From positions 1 through 64,000 of the forward strand of contig CANPMT010000002.1 in NCBI GenBank assembly GCA_947575235.1: a DNA stretch of 64,000 bases. Direction: 5' to 3'. Below the pieces are notes generated by a model. It was given only the letters and a program-made list of their open reading frames with translations. It was not told the origin of the DNA and made no database searches. This document shows, one piece after another, positions 55,897 to 63,948 of the stretch. Position numbers and translations under genes: made by a program. Origin of the DNA: an uncultured Porphyromonadaceae bacterium. Its GTDB lineage: Bacteria; Bacteroidota; Bacteroidia; Bacteroidales; Muribaculaceae. Within the stretch, counting starts at the first letter, position 1; each line of letters opens with the position of its first letter.

Positions 55897-56726
55897 TACC
55901 AGTGAAGACAATATTCATCATAATCGGCGGCATGGCCGACCTACCGGAGAAAGGCACAGGGGGGAAGACCCCCCTGATGCTTGCCTCCACGCCGTCGCTC
56001 GACGCTTTGGCGAAGTGCGGCTGCTGCGGCTCATTGCTGACCGTTCCCGACGACGTACCGCTCAGCACCGAGACGGCTGTGCTGTCGCTCTTGGGCTATG
56101 ACTTCGCGCGCGGCATACCCTCGCGCGAGACCTTGGTGAATGCCGGGCGGGGATTCCCCACTGGAGAACCGCTGCGATACTTCGTGATACCGAAATATTC
56201 TGGTCATGGGGTGGTGATAACTGCCAGTGATTCAGTCAGGGGTATAGGAAAGATGGCAATGTTGCGTCCGCTCTTCCCTATGGGAAGTTCGGTAGTGGCA
56301 GGCTTCGCCACCGGGTCATCGCTTGAGGAGAAGGCCAAGGCGGCGATAGCGGCTATAGAATTTTACGATTTCGTCCTCGTGTATGTGGAGCTTCCGCATG
56401 AGATGTCGGTACAGGGGGATGAGGATGGTAAGATTGAGGCCTTGGAGCGTATTGACCGCGACCTTATCAGTCCGGTGGCCGATTATGTATGGAGTGCCAA
56501 GATGCAGATGAACCTGGTAGTGACGGGTGACCATATCACGTCGTGGCGCACGCGTCGTTGCGAGCGAGGGGAGGTGCCGGCAGTGGTATATTTCAACGAT
56601 GACCTCCCCTATGACACAGACAGCTTCAACGAGGAATCGGTAAGCGACGGACCGTTGAACGCTCCGTTGCCGGGCGACCTTATCCGCCGCCTCATCAGTT
56701 TCGAGCCCCTCCCGCCGGAGCAATAA
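55893..56726 (+). CDS. Short divergent phosphoglycerate-mutase-like protein
   Basis: 277 residues against about 400 for ApgM. Relationship to that family is clear at the N-terminus (GGMADLPEKG, TPLMLASTPSLDALAKCGCCG, STETAVLSLLGYDF), but several catalytic positions are changed relative to the protein at 44614: the Asp of GDGMAD is Gly, the nucleophile Ser aligns with Thr, ASDEAGHEGD is LPHEMSVQGD, and the final metal His is Arg. DH is retained in TGDHITSW. It may be an inactive or repurposed member. A GTG start overlaps the gyrB stop, so it is co-translated with gyrase; a second GTG at 55902 is possible. Confidence 0.75.
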   Translation: MIPVKTIFIIIGGMADLPEKGTGGKTPLMLASTPSLDALAKCGCCGSLLTVPDDVPLSTETAVLSLLGYDFARGIPSRETLVNAGRGFPTGEPLRYFVIPKYSGHGVVITASDSVRGIGKMAMLRPLFPMGSSVVAGFATGSSLEEKAKAAIAAIEFYDFVLVYVELPHEMSVQGDEDGKIEALERIDRDLISPVADYVWSAKMQMNLVVTGDHITSWRTRRCERGEVPAVVYFNDDLPYDTDSFNEESVSDGPLNAPLPGDLIRRLISFEPLPPEQ

Positions 56727-56741
56727 CCTGAAGACACCTAA

Positions 56742-56775
56742 CCGGGAAGAGGCACTGGGTCGTGCCTCCCCCCGG
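56742..56775. terminator. Terminator between convergent genes
   Basis: GAGGCAC (56749-56755) / GTGCCTC (56762-56768) with outer CCGG/CCGG pairs; it lies exactly in the gap between the gyrB-linked gene and the membrane protein gene. Confidence 0.75.
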
Positions 56776-56778
56776 CTA

Positions 56779-57423
56779 TTATGAATGAGATTTGGCGCAA
56801 AGAAGCACGGCTATCAAAATTATTATGGCGACGCTTCCGATTGCTATCCAGGAAGTGGTGGAATATGGAGTAGGGAGTATGAGAAGCACCCCTACCATCA
56901 CTATCAGACCACCGGTAGATATCATTATTCTTTTCAAGTTGATTTTTTGATTCTCTTGCGCCGTATTACATTTTTTCTCGGTCGCTATCAGCCAAATGGT
57001 TGTCACAACTGCCGGGATGAAAAGCAACGCAGCTATTATCCAATTCCGGCTTCCCAACGATTCCGTAATATGGTAACATAGATATGCGGCAGGCAATACA
57101 TATAGGAAAGGCAGAGTGGTCTTTGCATACCTTACCATAAACTGGAGACGGGCAACTTTCTTAAGTTCCCTGACCGGAATGTCGGGAAACATCCTGGCTA
57201 AACCATCATAGAAGCCAAGAAACTCCTTTCGGAGTCCGTAGCAGCACCCGCCCACCAATAGACTCCAGAATAGAATCCACCATCCTAATATGCCGTCAAA
57301 CCAATAAATCCAGGGAGGAGTGAGACCGTAACCCTCGATATAGAATTTGGCGGCGAACAGAAGATATACCGTCACATATAGGGCACCTGCTCCGAAGAGT
57401 CCGTATTTTACTTTACTGTCCAT
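56779..57423 (-). CDS. Small integral membrane protein of unknown function
   Basis: 214 residues with about five hydrophobic segments (GLFGAGALYVTVYLLFAAKF, WWILFWSLLVGGCCYGL, FLYVLPAAYLCYH, IIAALLFIPAVVTTIWLIA, STGGLIVMVGVLLILP and AIGSVAIIILIAVLLC). No family is recognised. It has its own complete promoter and is flanked by terminators, so it is a single-gene unit. Confidence 0.65.
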   Translation of the reverse strand: MDSKVKYGLFGAGALYVTVYLLFAAKFYIEGYGLTPPWIYWFDGILGWWILFWSLLVGGCCYGLRKEFLGFYDGLARMFPDIPVRELKKVARLQFMVRYAKTTLPFLYVLPAAYLCYHITESLGSRNWIIAALLFIPAVVTTIWLIATEKKCNTAQENQKINLKRIMISTGGLIVMVGVLLILPTPYSTTSWIAIGSVAIIILIAVLLCAKSHS

Positions 57424-57447
57424 AGCAATACGTTTTTAACAACACTG

Positions 57448-57480
57448 CAAAGATACAGGTGGAGGGGGTGTTTTACCAAA
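57448..57480 (-). promoter_or_regulatory. Promoter of the small membrane protein gene
   Basis: Minus strand TTTG (57477-57480), 21 bases, TATCTTTG (57448-57455); leader about 20 bases. Confidence 0.65.
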
Positions 57481-57619
57481 TTTTTTGGTGTCTTAATGTT
57501 ATTCAGGAGATGTTGGAAGTGGTTAATAATCAATTGTATATATGGTGTATAAGTTCTGATGATTATTCACTGCTGATTATCAAGATTTTAAATTGTCAAA
57601 AGAATAACTGATTTCATCC

Positions 57620-58312
57620 TCAGGCGAAATATCCGAGAAATTCCTCCTTGTCGCAGGCATTGCTGTTTGCAATGTATGTACGGTATCGATTTCGGGTGGT
57701 ATAAAAAGTTTGGATTTTCATATTCAGAATCAGACTGATGGATTGAGGTGAGAGACCACCTATTACCAGAGAGACAAGGCGTGGCTGTTTATCATAAAGG
57801 TCAGGAAGCTGTCGGGAAAATCTGGTTATAGCCATCCCGGTGCATTCATCGACATCGGAGAGAAATCGATTTAAAAATTTGTCTGATTTTATCTCTTTTA
57901 AGTTTTTATTGAATCTGGAGTGCAATTGGTTCTTTACTACTTGAGACGAGTCAGACAAGTCATAAGCATCTTGAGCAAGGCTGCAAATTGTATCAGGATA
58001 AGATCCAAAAATCCTCTTGTGATTTACACGAGTAGAGATTAGACTGAGAGATAAATGTCGGAACTCAGAATGCAGGGACTCCAATCTCGCCTTGTTCTCG
58101 GATATTACCTTCTCAGCTTCGTTTAGCTGATGTATCTTATCATCAATCTTCATCTTATACAAGGAGCCACGACTGATTGAATAGGATAGCAAGATATAGG
58201 AGAGGTATAATAACCCACCGATGATACCAATCATTCCAACCATCCACCTATCATATACGGCAGTGGAAGTATGACATAATATCAAATTTATGGCCAAAAT
58301 ATGAGTTGTCAT
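57620..58312 (-). CDS. Membrane-anchored helix-turn-helix protein
   Basis: 230 residues. One membrane segment near the N-terminus (VGMIGIIGGLLYLSYILLSY) is followed by a coiled coil (KIDDKIHQLNEAEKVISENK, then ARLESLHSEF), a helical middle, and a C-terminal helix-turn-helix (RLVSLVIGGLSPQSISLILN, then MKIQTFYTTRNRYRTYI). This tail is typical of Bacteroidota regulators that normally carry TPR or sensor repeats outside the membrane; here the sensor part is missing. It is either a truncated regulator or a minimal one. No promoter was recognised; its upstream region holds unusual structured sequence. Confidence 0.65.
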   Translation of the reverse strand: MTTHILAINLILCHTSTAVYDRWMVGMIGIIGGLLYLSYILLSYSISRGSLYKMKIDDKIHQLNEAEKVISENKARLESLHSEFRHLSLSLISTRVNHKRIFGSYPDTICSLAQDAYDLSDSSQVVKNQLHSRFNKNLKEIKSDKFLNRFLSDVDECTGMAITRFSRQLPDLYDKQPRLVSLVIGGLSPQSISLILNMKIQTFYTTRNRYRTYIANSNACDKEEFLGYFA

Positions 58313-58387
58313 AACATAGAATTTAAAGTCAGGTATAAATAGGATATTATATTAACGAAAAATATGAGAGGATATTGCAATTGGAAA

Positions 58388-58450
58388 TTCTTGCCAGTAC
58401 GAGAAGCGGTAAGTGTCTCATTCCCATTATCGGCAAGAAGACAGCTTCTC
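58388..58450. other. Interleaved inverted repeats (pseudoknot topology)
   Basis: TTCTTGCC (58388-58395) pairs with GGCAAGAA (58432-58439), and GAGAAGC (58401-58407) with GCTTCTC (58444-58450). The order A-B-A'-B' allows an H-type pseudoknot on either strand. Confidence 0.45.
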
Positions 58451-58464
58451 TCTAAATAGAAAAA

Positions 58465-58482
58465 GGCTGACTCACGTCAGCC
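58465..58482. terminator. Terminator hairpin
   Basis: GGCTGAC (58465-58471) / GTCAGCC (58476-58482) with a TCAC loop, T5 on the plus side and a T5 run on the minus side. It can end transcripts from both directions, including the aroB message. Confidence 0.75.
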
Positions 58483-58551
58483 AATTTTTCCTTCAATTAA
58501 AACAACAATAACAACTTTTCAGAACGCTTATAGCAGTATATCTTTGAAACT

Positions 58552-58658
58552 TCTTGCGAAGTTTATCTGTCTTTTTTTGTTGTAAGGGGCTTTATCAGCC
58601 GCTTTACGATAATATAACACGGGCACTTGAACTAAGGTTCAGATGCCCGTGAATTTTT
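58552..58658 (+). ncRNA. Candidate small RNA
   Basis: A -7 box TATCTTTG at 58539-58546 with a weak TTTT/TTTC -33 element at 58516-58520 points rightward. The transcript would hold a stem GGGGCT...AGCC in GTAA/TTAC flanks (about 58582-58607) and end at a strong hairpin CACGGGCA (58618-58625) / TGCCCGTG (58644-58651) followed by T6. About 105 nt, no open frame. Alternatively the last hairpin is just the terminator of the convergent aroB-fusion message. Confidence 0.35.
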
Positions 58659-58678
58659 TCTTAAAAGTGCATACATTC

Positions 58679-60430
58679 TTAAAACATGTCGCGGTAGATT
58701 TCGAGCGCTGCCTCGATATCCTTGATTTCAGGGAGACGGTCAATCTCCGGTTCACCAACATTTTTCAGCAATGTGAAATTGGGACGACCGGCCACGGCAT
58801 TCTTCTTGTCGTGGGCCATCAGCTCAATGAGCAACGGAATATCGTCGCAGGTCACAGAGATGCGCGGATAATGCGGTTTCAACACAGCCGAGGCGTAACG
58901 GCTTATCTCTTCCGAGGGGAAATCCTCAAGCATATGGCTCAGGATAAGCTCAACCAACATGCCGTGCGCCACAGCCTCTCCATGCGCCAACGGCTGGTGA
59001 CGCTCTATAGCCAGACTCTCGAAAGCGTGGCCTGCCGTGTGTCCGAAGTTGAGAATCTTGCGCAGCCCCTTCTCCGTAGGGTCCTGACGCACCACATCCT
59101 CCTTGATCTCGACACAACGTTTCATGGCACGTTCCAGACGCTCCACATCCTCAGTAACCTCATCCACATGCAGGAGTGCAGTATAGAGATTACGGTCGGC
59201 AATGAAACCGGTCTTTACCATCTCAGCATACCCCGATAGCAACTCCCTGCGCGAGAGCGTGCCCAACGGAAGAGCCGAAATTATCACCTCGGCAGGGAGA
59301 TGGAACGAGCCGATCTCATTCTTCAGCCCGTTGAAATTGATACCGGTCTTACCCCCTGTGGCGGCATCCACCGCGCCGAGCAGAGTGGTGGGTATGTTTA
59401 TAACCTTAATGCCACGTTTGAAAGTAGCCCCCGCGAAGCCGCCGATATCGGTGACAAGTCCACCGCCGATATTCACGATAACGCTATGTCGCGTGGCACC
59501 GGCTTTCTCAAGAGCGTTCCATATAGCCACGACAGAGTCAAGATTCTTATGGTCCTCACCAGGTTCGATCACCACGGTTCCGGCAGTGGCCAGCACCTTG
59601 GAGCCGTTGAAGAGCGGGAGCACATCACGTTGCACGTTACGGTCGGTGAGAAGGGTCACGGTAGCCGGATTCAGTTTCGCCACAGCCTCATCGAGAAGGC
59701 GTGCCAACGGCGGGAGAGAGGTCTCAGTCAGGGCTTCGCCGGCCGCCGGGAGTGCGCTTTCCAGCCAATCGGCGAAAGCATCCATCGAAGGGAAAATCAT
59801 ATCGGCACCCTCCTTGACAAACTCCTCACGTGGTATGGGTCCGGTAGTCACCGCAATCGTGAAAGCCCCTGAGGCCTTACCCGCCCTCACACCGAGCGGG
59901 GCATTCTCGATAACGATAGCCTGCGCCGGAGTCACCCCCGCCTTCTCCATACCTTTGAGATAAGGCTCAGGATCCGGTTTGCCGTGGGTCACATCAAGGG
60001 CCGTTATACGCTTGTCAGCCGGGAAGGCTTCCGGGTAATCCGAATCGAGGGCATTCAGCAGCGAAGGCTGCGCAGAGCCCGTCACAAGCACGCGGGTAAT
60101 TCCGGCGCGCATAAGGGCAGCGAGCATACGGTCGGCACCCGGCATAGGTTCCTTCTTGCCGGAATGGGTGAATATCTCCGCCTTACGGGCGTAGAGGTCA
60201 TGCTTCTCCTGCTCAGTGGCGTCGCGGTGGAGCTCACGGTTGAAGATAAGATTTATTGTGGCCGCTCCGGTCATACCCTCATAGAGGAAGAACTCGTCGG
60301 GATCGGTAGATATGCCCTGCTCCGACATCATCTGATGCCAGGCCCTGGCATGGTGGGGCATGGAATCATACAACACGCCATCCATGTCAATAAGGGCGGC
60401 GCGTATGCCTTGTGGAAAACTTGTTGTCAT
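58679..60430 (-). CDS. aroB: Fused HAD-family phosphatase and 3-dehydroquinate synthase
   Basis: 583 residues. Residues about 1-225 are a HAD hydrolase of the beta-phosphoglucomutase-like group: Asp15/Asp17 in LIDMDGVLYDS, VLVTGSAQ, lysine in THGKPDPEPY and acidic VIENAPLGVRAG. Residues about 240-583 are AroB: NIGGGLVTDIGGFAGATFKR, NIPTTLLGAVDAATGGKTG, FGHTAGHAFES and HGEAVAHGM, which bind NAD and zinc and make 3-dehydroquinate in the shikimate pathway. Both active sites look complete. What the phosphatase acts on is unknown. It starts 2 bases after the AsmA-like stop. Confidence 0.92.
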   Translation of the reverse strand: MTTSFPQGIRAALIDMDGVLYDSMPHHARAWHQMMSEQGISTDPDEFFLYEGMTGAATINLIFNRELHRDATEQEKHDLYARKAEIFTHSGKKEPMPGADRMLAALMRAGITRVLVTGSAQPSLLNALDSDYPEAFPADKRITALDVTHGKPDPEPYLKGMEKAGVTPAQAIVIENAPLGVRAGKASGAFTIAVTTGPIPREEFVKEGADMIFPSMDAFADWLESALPAAGEALTETSLPPLARLLDEAVAKLNPATVTLLTDRNVQRDVLPLFNGSKVLATAGTVVIEPGEDHKNLDSVVAIWNALEKAGATRHSVIVNIGGGLVTDIGGFAGATFKRGIKVINIPTTLLGAVDAATGGKTGINFNGLKNEIGSFHLPAEVIISALPLGTLSRRELLSGYAEMVKTGFIADRNLYTALLHVDEVTEDVERLERAMKRCVEIKEDVVRQDPTEKGLRKILNFGHTAGHAFESLAIERHQPLAHGEAVAHGMLVELILSHMLEDFPSEEISRYASAVLKPHYPRISVTCDDIPLLIELMAHDKKNAVAGRPNFTLLKNVGEPEIDRLPEIKDIEAALEIYRDMF

Positions 60431-60432
60431 GA

Positions 60433-63288
60433 TTATTCAACGTTAGATGCGCTGAATGATTGTGCTGACCCGGCATAATACTTTGCGGCGGCAGCCACAA
60501 ACTCCAGCCAGCCCTGTCTTAGCCACGTCATGATATTGACATCCACGTCATCCTCAAGGTTGGCTGCAATCTCGCGTTCGCGGCCATCCTTTATACCCTT
60601 TCCGCCGAAACGTATCTTGGGGTGCCGCCAGTTCCCCACGATGTTCACCCCGAACGGTATGTGGAAAGGTGAGTCCAGCAGTCCGGCGTGGTAATACATC
60701 TCACCCTGCAGATTATTCACACCCCCGAGGAGAAGATGGTAGGGCCCGCAGTCGAGAGTGAAGGGGTCAATCTGGAGAAGATTATCGTGGAACGACCCAT
60801 GCACGTCAAGCCCACTCACAGGGATGGAGTCACCCTTTATAAGCATGAACTTTGTGATTTTCCTCAACTGCGGCTCAGTGCGCGCTATGCTGAGGCCCTC
60901 CCCTCGGAGGGTAAACTTACCCTGCATCGAGGGTGTGTTGAGATACATGTCGGGATACATCAGGAAACTGCCGTCGAGGTCAAGGTCGATACTCCCTGCC
61001 ACCTCGTCAAGCTGCGGGAGATCCTGGGCGAGCATAGGGAAAGCGCGGCAGAAAGCCGGGAGATTGAAATCATCCACATCCACGTCGATATCCATATGGA
61101 TATCCGAGAGGTCATGAGTGAAATAAGACCAGTCGACAGTGACACCGGCGAACTCCGAACCGATATTGAGGTCGCCTATACGGGCGTTGCCGTCGTGGGC
61201 CGAGAGGGTAGTGGATAGCGGGCTGAAACTCCACTGCATGTAATCGGCCCGGTCAGAATGCAGATGCACGTCGGCCGACAGATTACGCGGTATGGCAACG
61301 CAGAGCGAATCAGCGGCTGTGGGGGCACCCGGGGAGGGCACTTCATAGTCAGCCCTCTTGCCGGTGAGTCTTGTCAATCCTTCGTAATAGGCGGCTGTGA
61401 GCCGGTTGATATCCACACGGTCGAAGCGCATGTCGGCCTTCGCTGTGAGCAACGCCGGAGAGGAGGATGTGAGGAAAGTGCGCAGGTTGCCAACCTCGGC
61501 ACTTACGTCACCCTTTGTATTGGCCACGGCAATCTCCATGTTATGGAGGGAGAGAGAGTCGAGGTTGGTGGAAAGATCAAGATTGCGGAAAGAATTGTCG
61601 GTGGGATAGGCATCGGTCGAGAATTCTCCGTCGGCGATTTTCAGGTGGATATCAGCATCGGCCATTGTGAGAGCCGCCTGCATCATAGCCGGAAGCGCCG
61701 GGGTGAGATACAGGGGTGAATGCTGCAGACGCGCCGAAAGGATGGAATCGTCGGCAGAGGTAGGGTGAGCTTCCCAGGTTGAAGCCGGTGAGAACGGGTT
61801 GTCGCGCAGTCGGGCCGAATATGTTAGCCTTACGCCGGAGAGAAGTACCTTCACGCCCGAGGAGGCCTCCTTTACGGTAAGGAGCTCCGATTTCAGTTCA
61901 CCCTTCAGCGCCAACTTCCTAAGCGAGGCATCCGTAATCCCTGACAATGCACAGTTGAGATGCGTCGAGCTGTTCAGTTCACCCGATATGGCAGTGGAAT
62001 TTGACGGCAGGAGCGATTGCTCCATCTTGCCGAGATTGGCGTTGAGCGAGAGGTCAGCGTCGATTACAGGGTCATCGGCGAGGATATGCCTCACCTCACC
62101 AGAAAGATTCACCGCCAGGCCGTCGGCTCCCAAAGAGAGACGCGATATGTCAAGACGGTCAGAGGCAGGGTCGGCGGGGTCATAGAGAATTGATGCGTCG
62201 AGCTCGGCATTATTCACCTTCACGTTGCCACCCATAGGCCAGGGTATGCTGAACTTCGCTCCTGGGATATTAACTTTGGCCGAGAAAGCCGGAATCTCTT
62301 TTGAATGCAGCTGATAAGGGGCATCGAGCGTAAGAGAGAGGTTAAGCGGGAGCCGCACCTTATATTTTGAGAGCAACGCTGTGGCTTTTGTAAGACCGGA
62401 GAGGTAAGCCTCAGGTACATACTTCACAAGATTTCCGGCGTCAGCTGTCGAGATCTCAGCCGAGAGGGAATTTAAGACCGGGGCCCCGTCATCAGTGAGA
62501 TCCATATTCACCAAAGCCTCCACTCCAGGGATACCCAATGCGAGATCGCCCGTGGAGATGGAGAGCGGATTGAAATCGACGGCGACTCCGCCGTTGATGG
62601 TCAGGTCAAGCCTTTGTGGGAGCTCCACGCCTGCGGCAGAACCTTCGACCGACGCCTTCATACCAACATGATATGAATCACGGTTGTCGCGCAAGCGGTA
62701 GAGGTCGAGCCAATTGATAGTGGAGGATAATCTGGTGTGAGAGGGGAGGTCGCATACCGACAGCCGCACCGGAGAGTCGAGGCGGAGCCGTCCTATGGTC
62801 ACCCGCATTCCCTCAGGCGTATGTGTCCCCGGGGGCACGATATTGAAATTCGCTGTGGAATCATCCGCGATTACTATATTTGCGCGCACTCGGCCGGCAT
62901 AGAGGCTGTCAAGAGAGATGTTGCCGTGCAGAGCCTGAAGAATATTGAGTGAGCCGCTCAATTCAGATGATGAGGCAAGGAATTTGGCATCGGGGGGTAA
63001 CTGCGCCATTACCCCGGAGGGTAGGGCATCGAGCGAGCGCGACACGATATTGAGCGAGTCAACGCGGAAATGCAGGGTAGGGAAGGTCGACCAGAGGGTA
63101 TAATCGATTTTGCCGACCGTAAGGTCAGCGTTGAGGTATTTTCCGGCATTCTCATTGACAATGCGAGTGACGCGCTGCGGCGTGAGCCATAAGGCCAACC
63201 CGACCACCGCGATAATGCAGATTACCACGAGCGAGAGGAGGGAGAGCAGGACACCCTTCAGAATGCGATGTTTTGATTTGTCAGACAT
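60433..63288 (-). CDS. AsmA-like envelope protein
   Basis: 951 residues from the ATG at 63288 (a TTG 39 bases upstream is less likely). One membrane segment (VLLSLLSLVVICIIAVVGLALWL) is followed by the AsmA N-terminal region (RVTRIVNENAGKYLNADLTVGKIDYTLW, split by a few residues) and long repetitive beta structure, ending in the AsmA C-terminal type sequence (FTLRGEGLSIARTEPQLRKI, DPFTLDCGPYHLLLGGVN). Such proteins resemble bridge-like lipid carriers between the two membranes. It is the first gene of a unit with the HAD-AroB fusion. Confidence 0.85.
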   Translation of the reverse strand: MSDKSKHRILKGVLLSLLSLVVICIIAVVGLALWLTPQRVTRIVNENAGKYLNADLTVGKIDYTLWSTFPTLHFRVDSLNIVSRSLDALPSGVMAQLPPDAKFLASSSELSGSLNILQALHGNISLDSLYAGRVRANIVIADDSTANFNIVPPGTHTPEGMRVTIGRLRLDSPVRLSVCDLPSHTRLSSTINWLDLYRLRDNRDSYHVGMKASVEGSAAGVELPQRLDLTINGGVAVDFNPLSISTGDLALGIPGVEALVNMDLTDDGAPVLNSLSAEISTADAGNLVKYVPEAYLSGLTKATALLSKYKVRLPLNLSLTLDAPYQLHSKEIPAFSAKVNIPGAKFSIPWPMGGNVKVNNAELDASILYDPADPASDRLDISRLSLGADGLAVNLSGEVRHILADDPVIDADLSLNANLGKMEQSLLPSNSTAISGELNSSTHLNCALSGITDASLRKLALKGELKSELLTVKEASSGVKVLLSGVRLTYSARLRDNPFSPASTWEAHPTSADDSILSARLQHSPLYLTPALPAMMQAALTMADADIHLKIADGEFSTDAYPTDNSFRNLDLSTNLDSLSLHNMEIAVANTKGDVSAEVGNLRTFLTSSSPALLTAKADMRFDRVDINRLTAAYYEGLTRLTGKRADYEVPSPGAPTAADSLCVAIPRNLSADVHLHSDRADYMQWSFSPLSTTLSAHDGNARIGDLNIGSEFAGVTVDWSYFTHDLSDIHMDIDVDVDDFNLPAFCRAFPMLAQDLPQLDEVAGSIDLDLDGSFLMYPDMYLNTPSMQGKFTLRGEGLSIARTEPQLRKITKFMLIKGDSIPVSGLDVHGSFHDNLLQIDPFTLDCGPYHLLLGGVNNLQGEMYYHAGLLDSPFHIPFGVNIVGNWRHPKIRFGGKGIKDGREREIAANLEDDVDVNIMTWLRQGWLEFVAAAAKYYAGSAQSFSASNVE

Positions 63289-63381
63289 AGCGTTGAGAGA
63301 TTTTGATCCGTGTGGAATGTTTTTCAATCTTTATAACACTGTTGGGAGGGTGTTGGTAGGATGGATAGGGGAAATTTTTAT

Positions 63382-63389
63382 TAACTTTG
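63382..63389 (+). promoter_or_regulatory. -7 box of the phosphatase gene
   Basis: TAACTTTG, 40 bases before the ATG; no -33 element at the right distance. Confidence 0.45.
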
Positions 63390-63429
63390 CGTAAAATAGA
63401 AAAATAAAAGAGAAATAACCACATAAGAT

Positions 63430-63948
63430 ATGAAAGATAGAGAGATTCCGGCGGTGATAGACCGTCTCGCAGGTAAGGATAAGGTGAGGATACTGTTTGT
63501 GTGCTTAGGCAACATCTGCCGGTCGCCGGCGGCCGAGGGTGTGATGCGGGCCAAAGCAGAGGAGCGCGGTGTAGCCGGGCATCTTGAGATTGATTCCGCC
63601 GGACTGTACGGAGGGCATGCCGGGGAACTCCCCGACCGCCGTATGCGCGTGCATGCCTTTCAGCGCGGTTACAGTCTCGACCACAGGAGCCGACCTGTGA
63701 GGGAGGCCGACTTTGAGCGGTTTGACCTTATTGTGGCGATGGACCACAGCAACTACGACCGTCTGCGAGCCATGGCCCCCACAGTGGAGGATGAGGAGAA
63801 AGTGGTGAGGATGATAGATTTTGTAAAAGGATTCCCACAGTGCGACTGCGTGCCCGACCCCTATTACGACGGTGCCGAGGGTTTTGAACTTGTGCTTGAC
63901 CTTCTTGAGGATGGGTGCGTTAATCTTTTGGACCATCTTGAGGTCTAA
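63430..63948 (+). CDS. Low-molecular-weight protein tyrosine phosphatase
   Basis: 172 residues. The phosphate loop CLGNICRS puts the nucleophile at Cys25 and the arginine at Arg31; the acid-base Asp is in VPDPYYDGAEGF. It removes phosphate from tyrosine (or arginine) residues. In Bacteroidota these are often single genes or linked to capsule control; no tyrosine kinase is in the window. The 52 bases after it hold nothing I can identify. Confidence 0.93.
   Translation: MKDREIPAVIDRLAGKDKVRILFVCLGNICRSPAAEGVMRAKAEERGVAGHLEIDSAGLYGGHAGELPDRRMRVHAFQRGYSLDHRSRPVREADFERFDLIVAMDHSNYDRLRAMAPTVEDEEKVVRMIDFVKGFPQCDCVPDPYYDGAEGFELVLDLLEDGCVNLLDHLEV

Larger units (their letters stand above)
58313..58678. 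other. Structured non-coding stretch
   Basis: No gene. It contains, in order, a pseudoknot-like pair of interleaved inverted repeats (58388-58450), a terminator hairpin (58465-58482), a plus-strand promoter-like pair (58516-58546), two smaller hairpins, and a strong hairpin followed by T6 on the plus strand (58618-58658). Confidence 0.55.

Noticed and set aside
54766-55911. 381-codon open frame on the minus strand opposite gyrB
   Set aside because: Shadow frame of gyrB in a GC-rich gene; no recognisable domain or ribosome-binding site.
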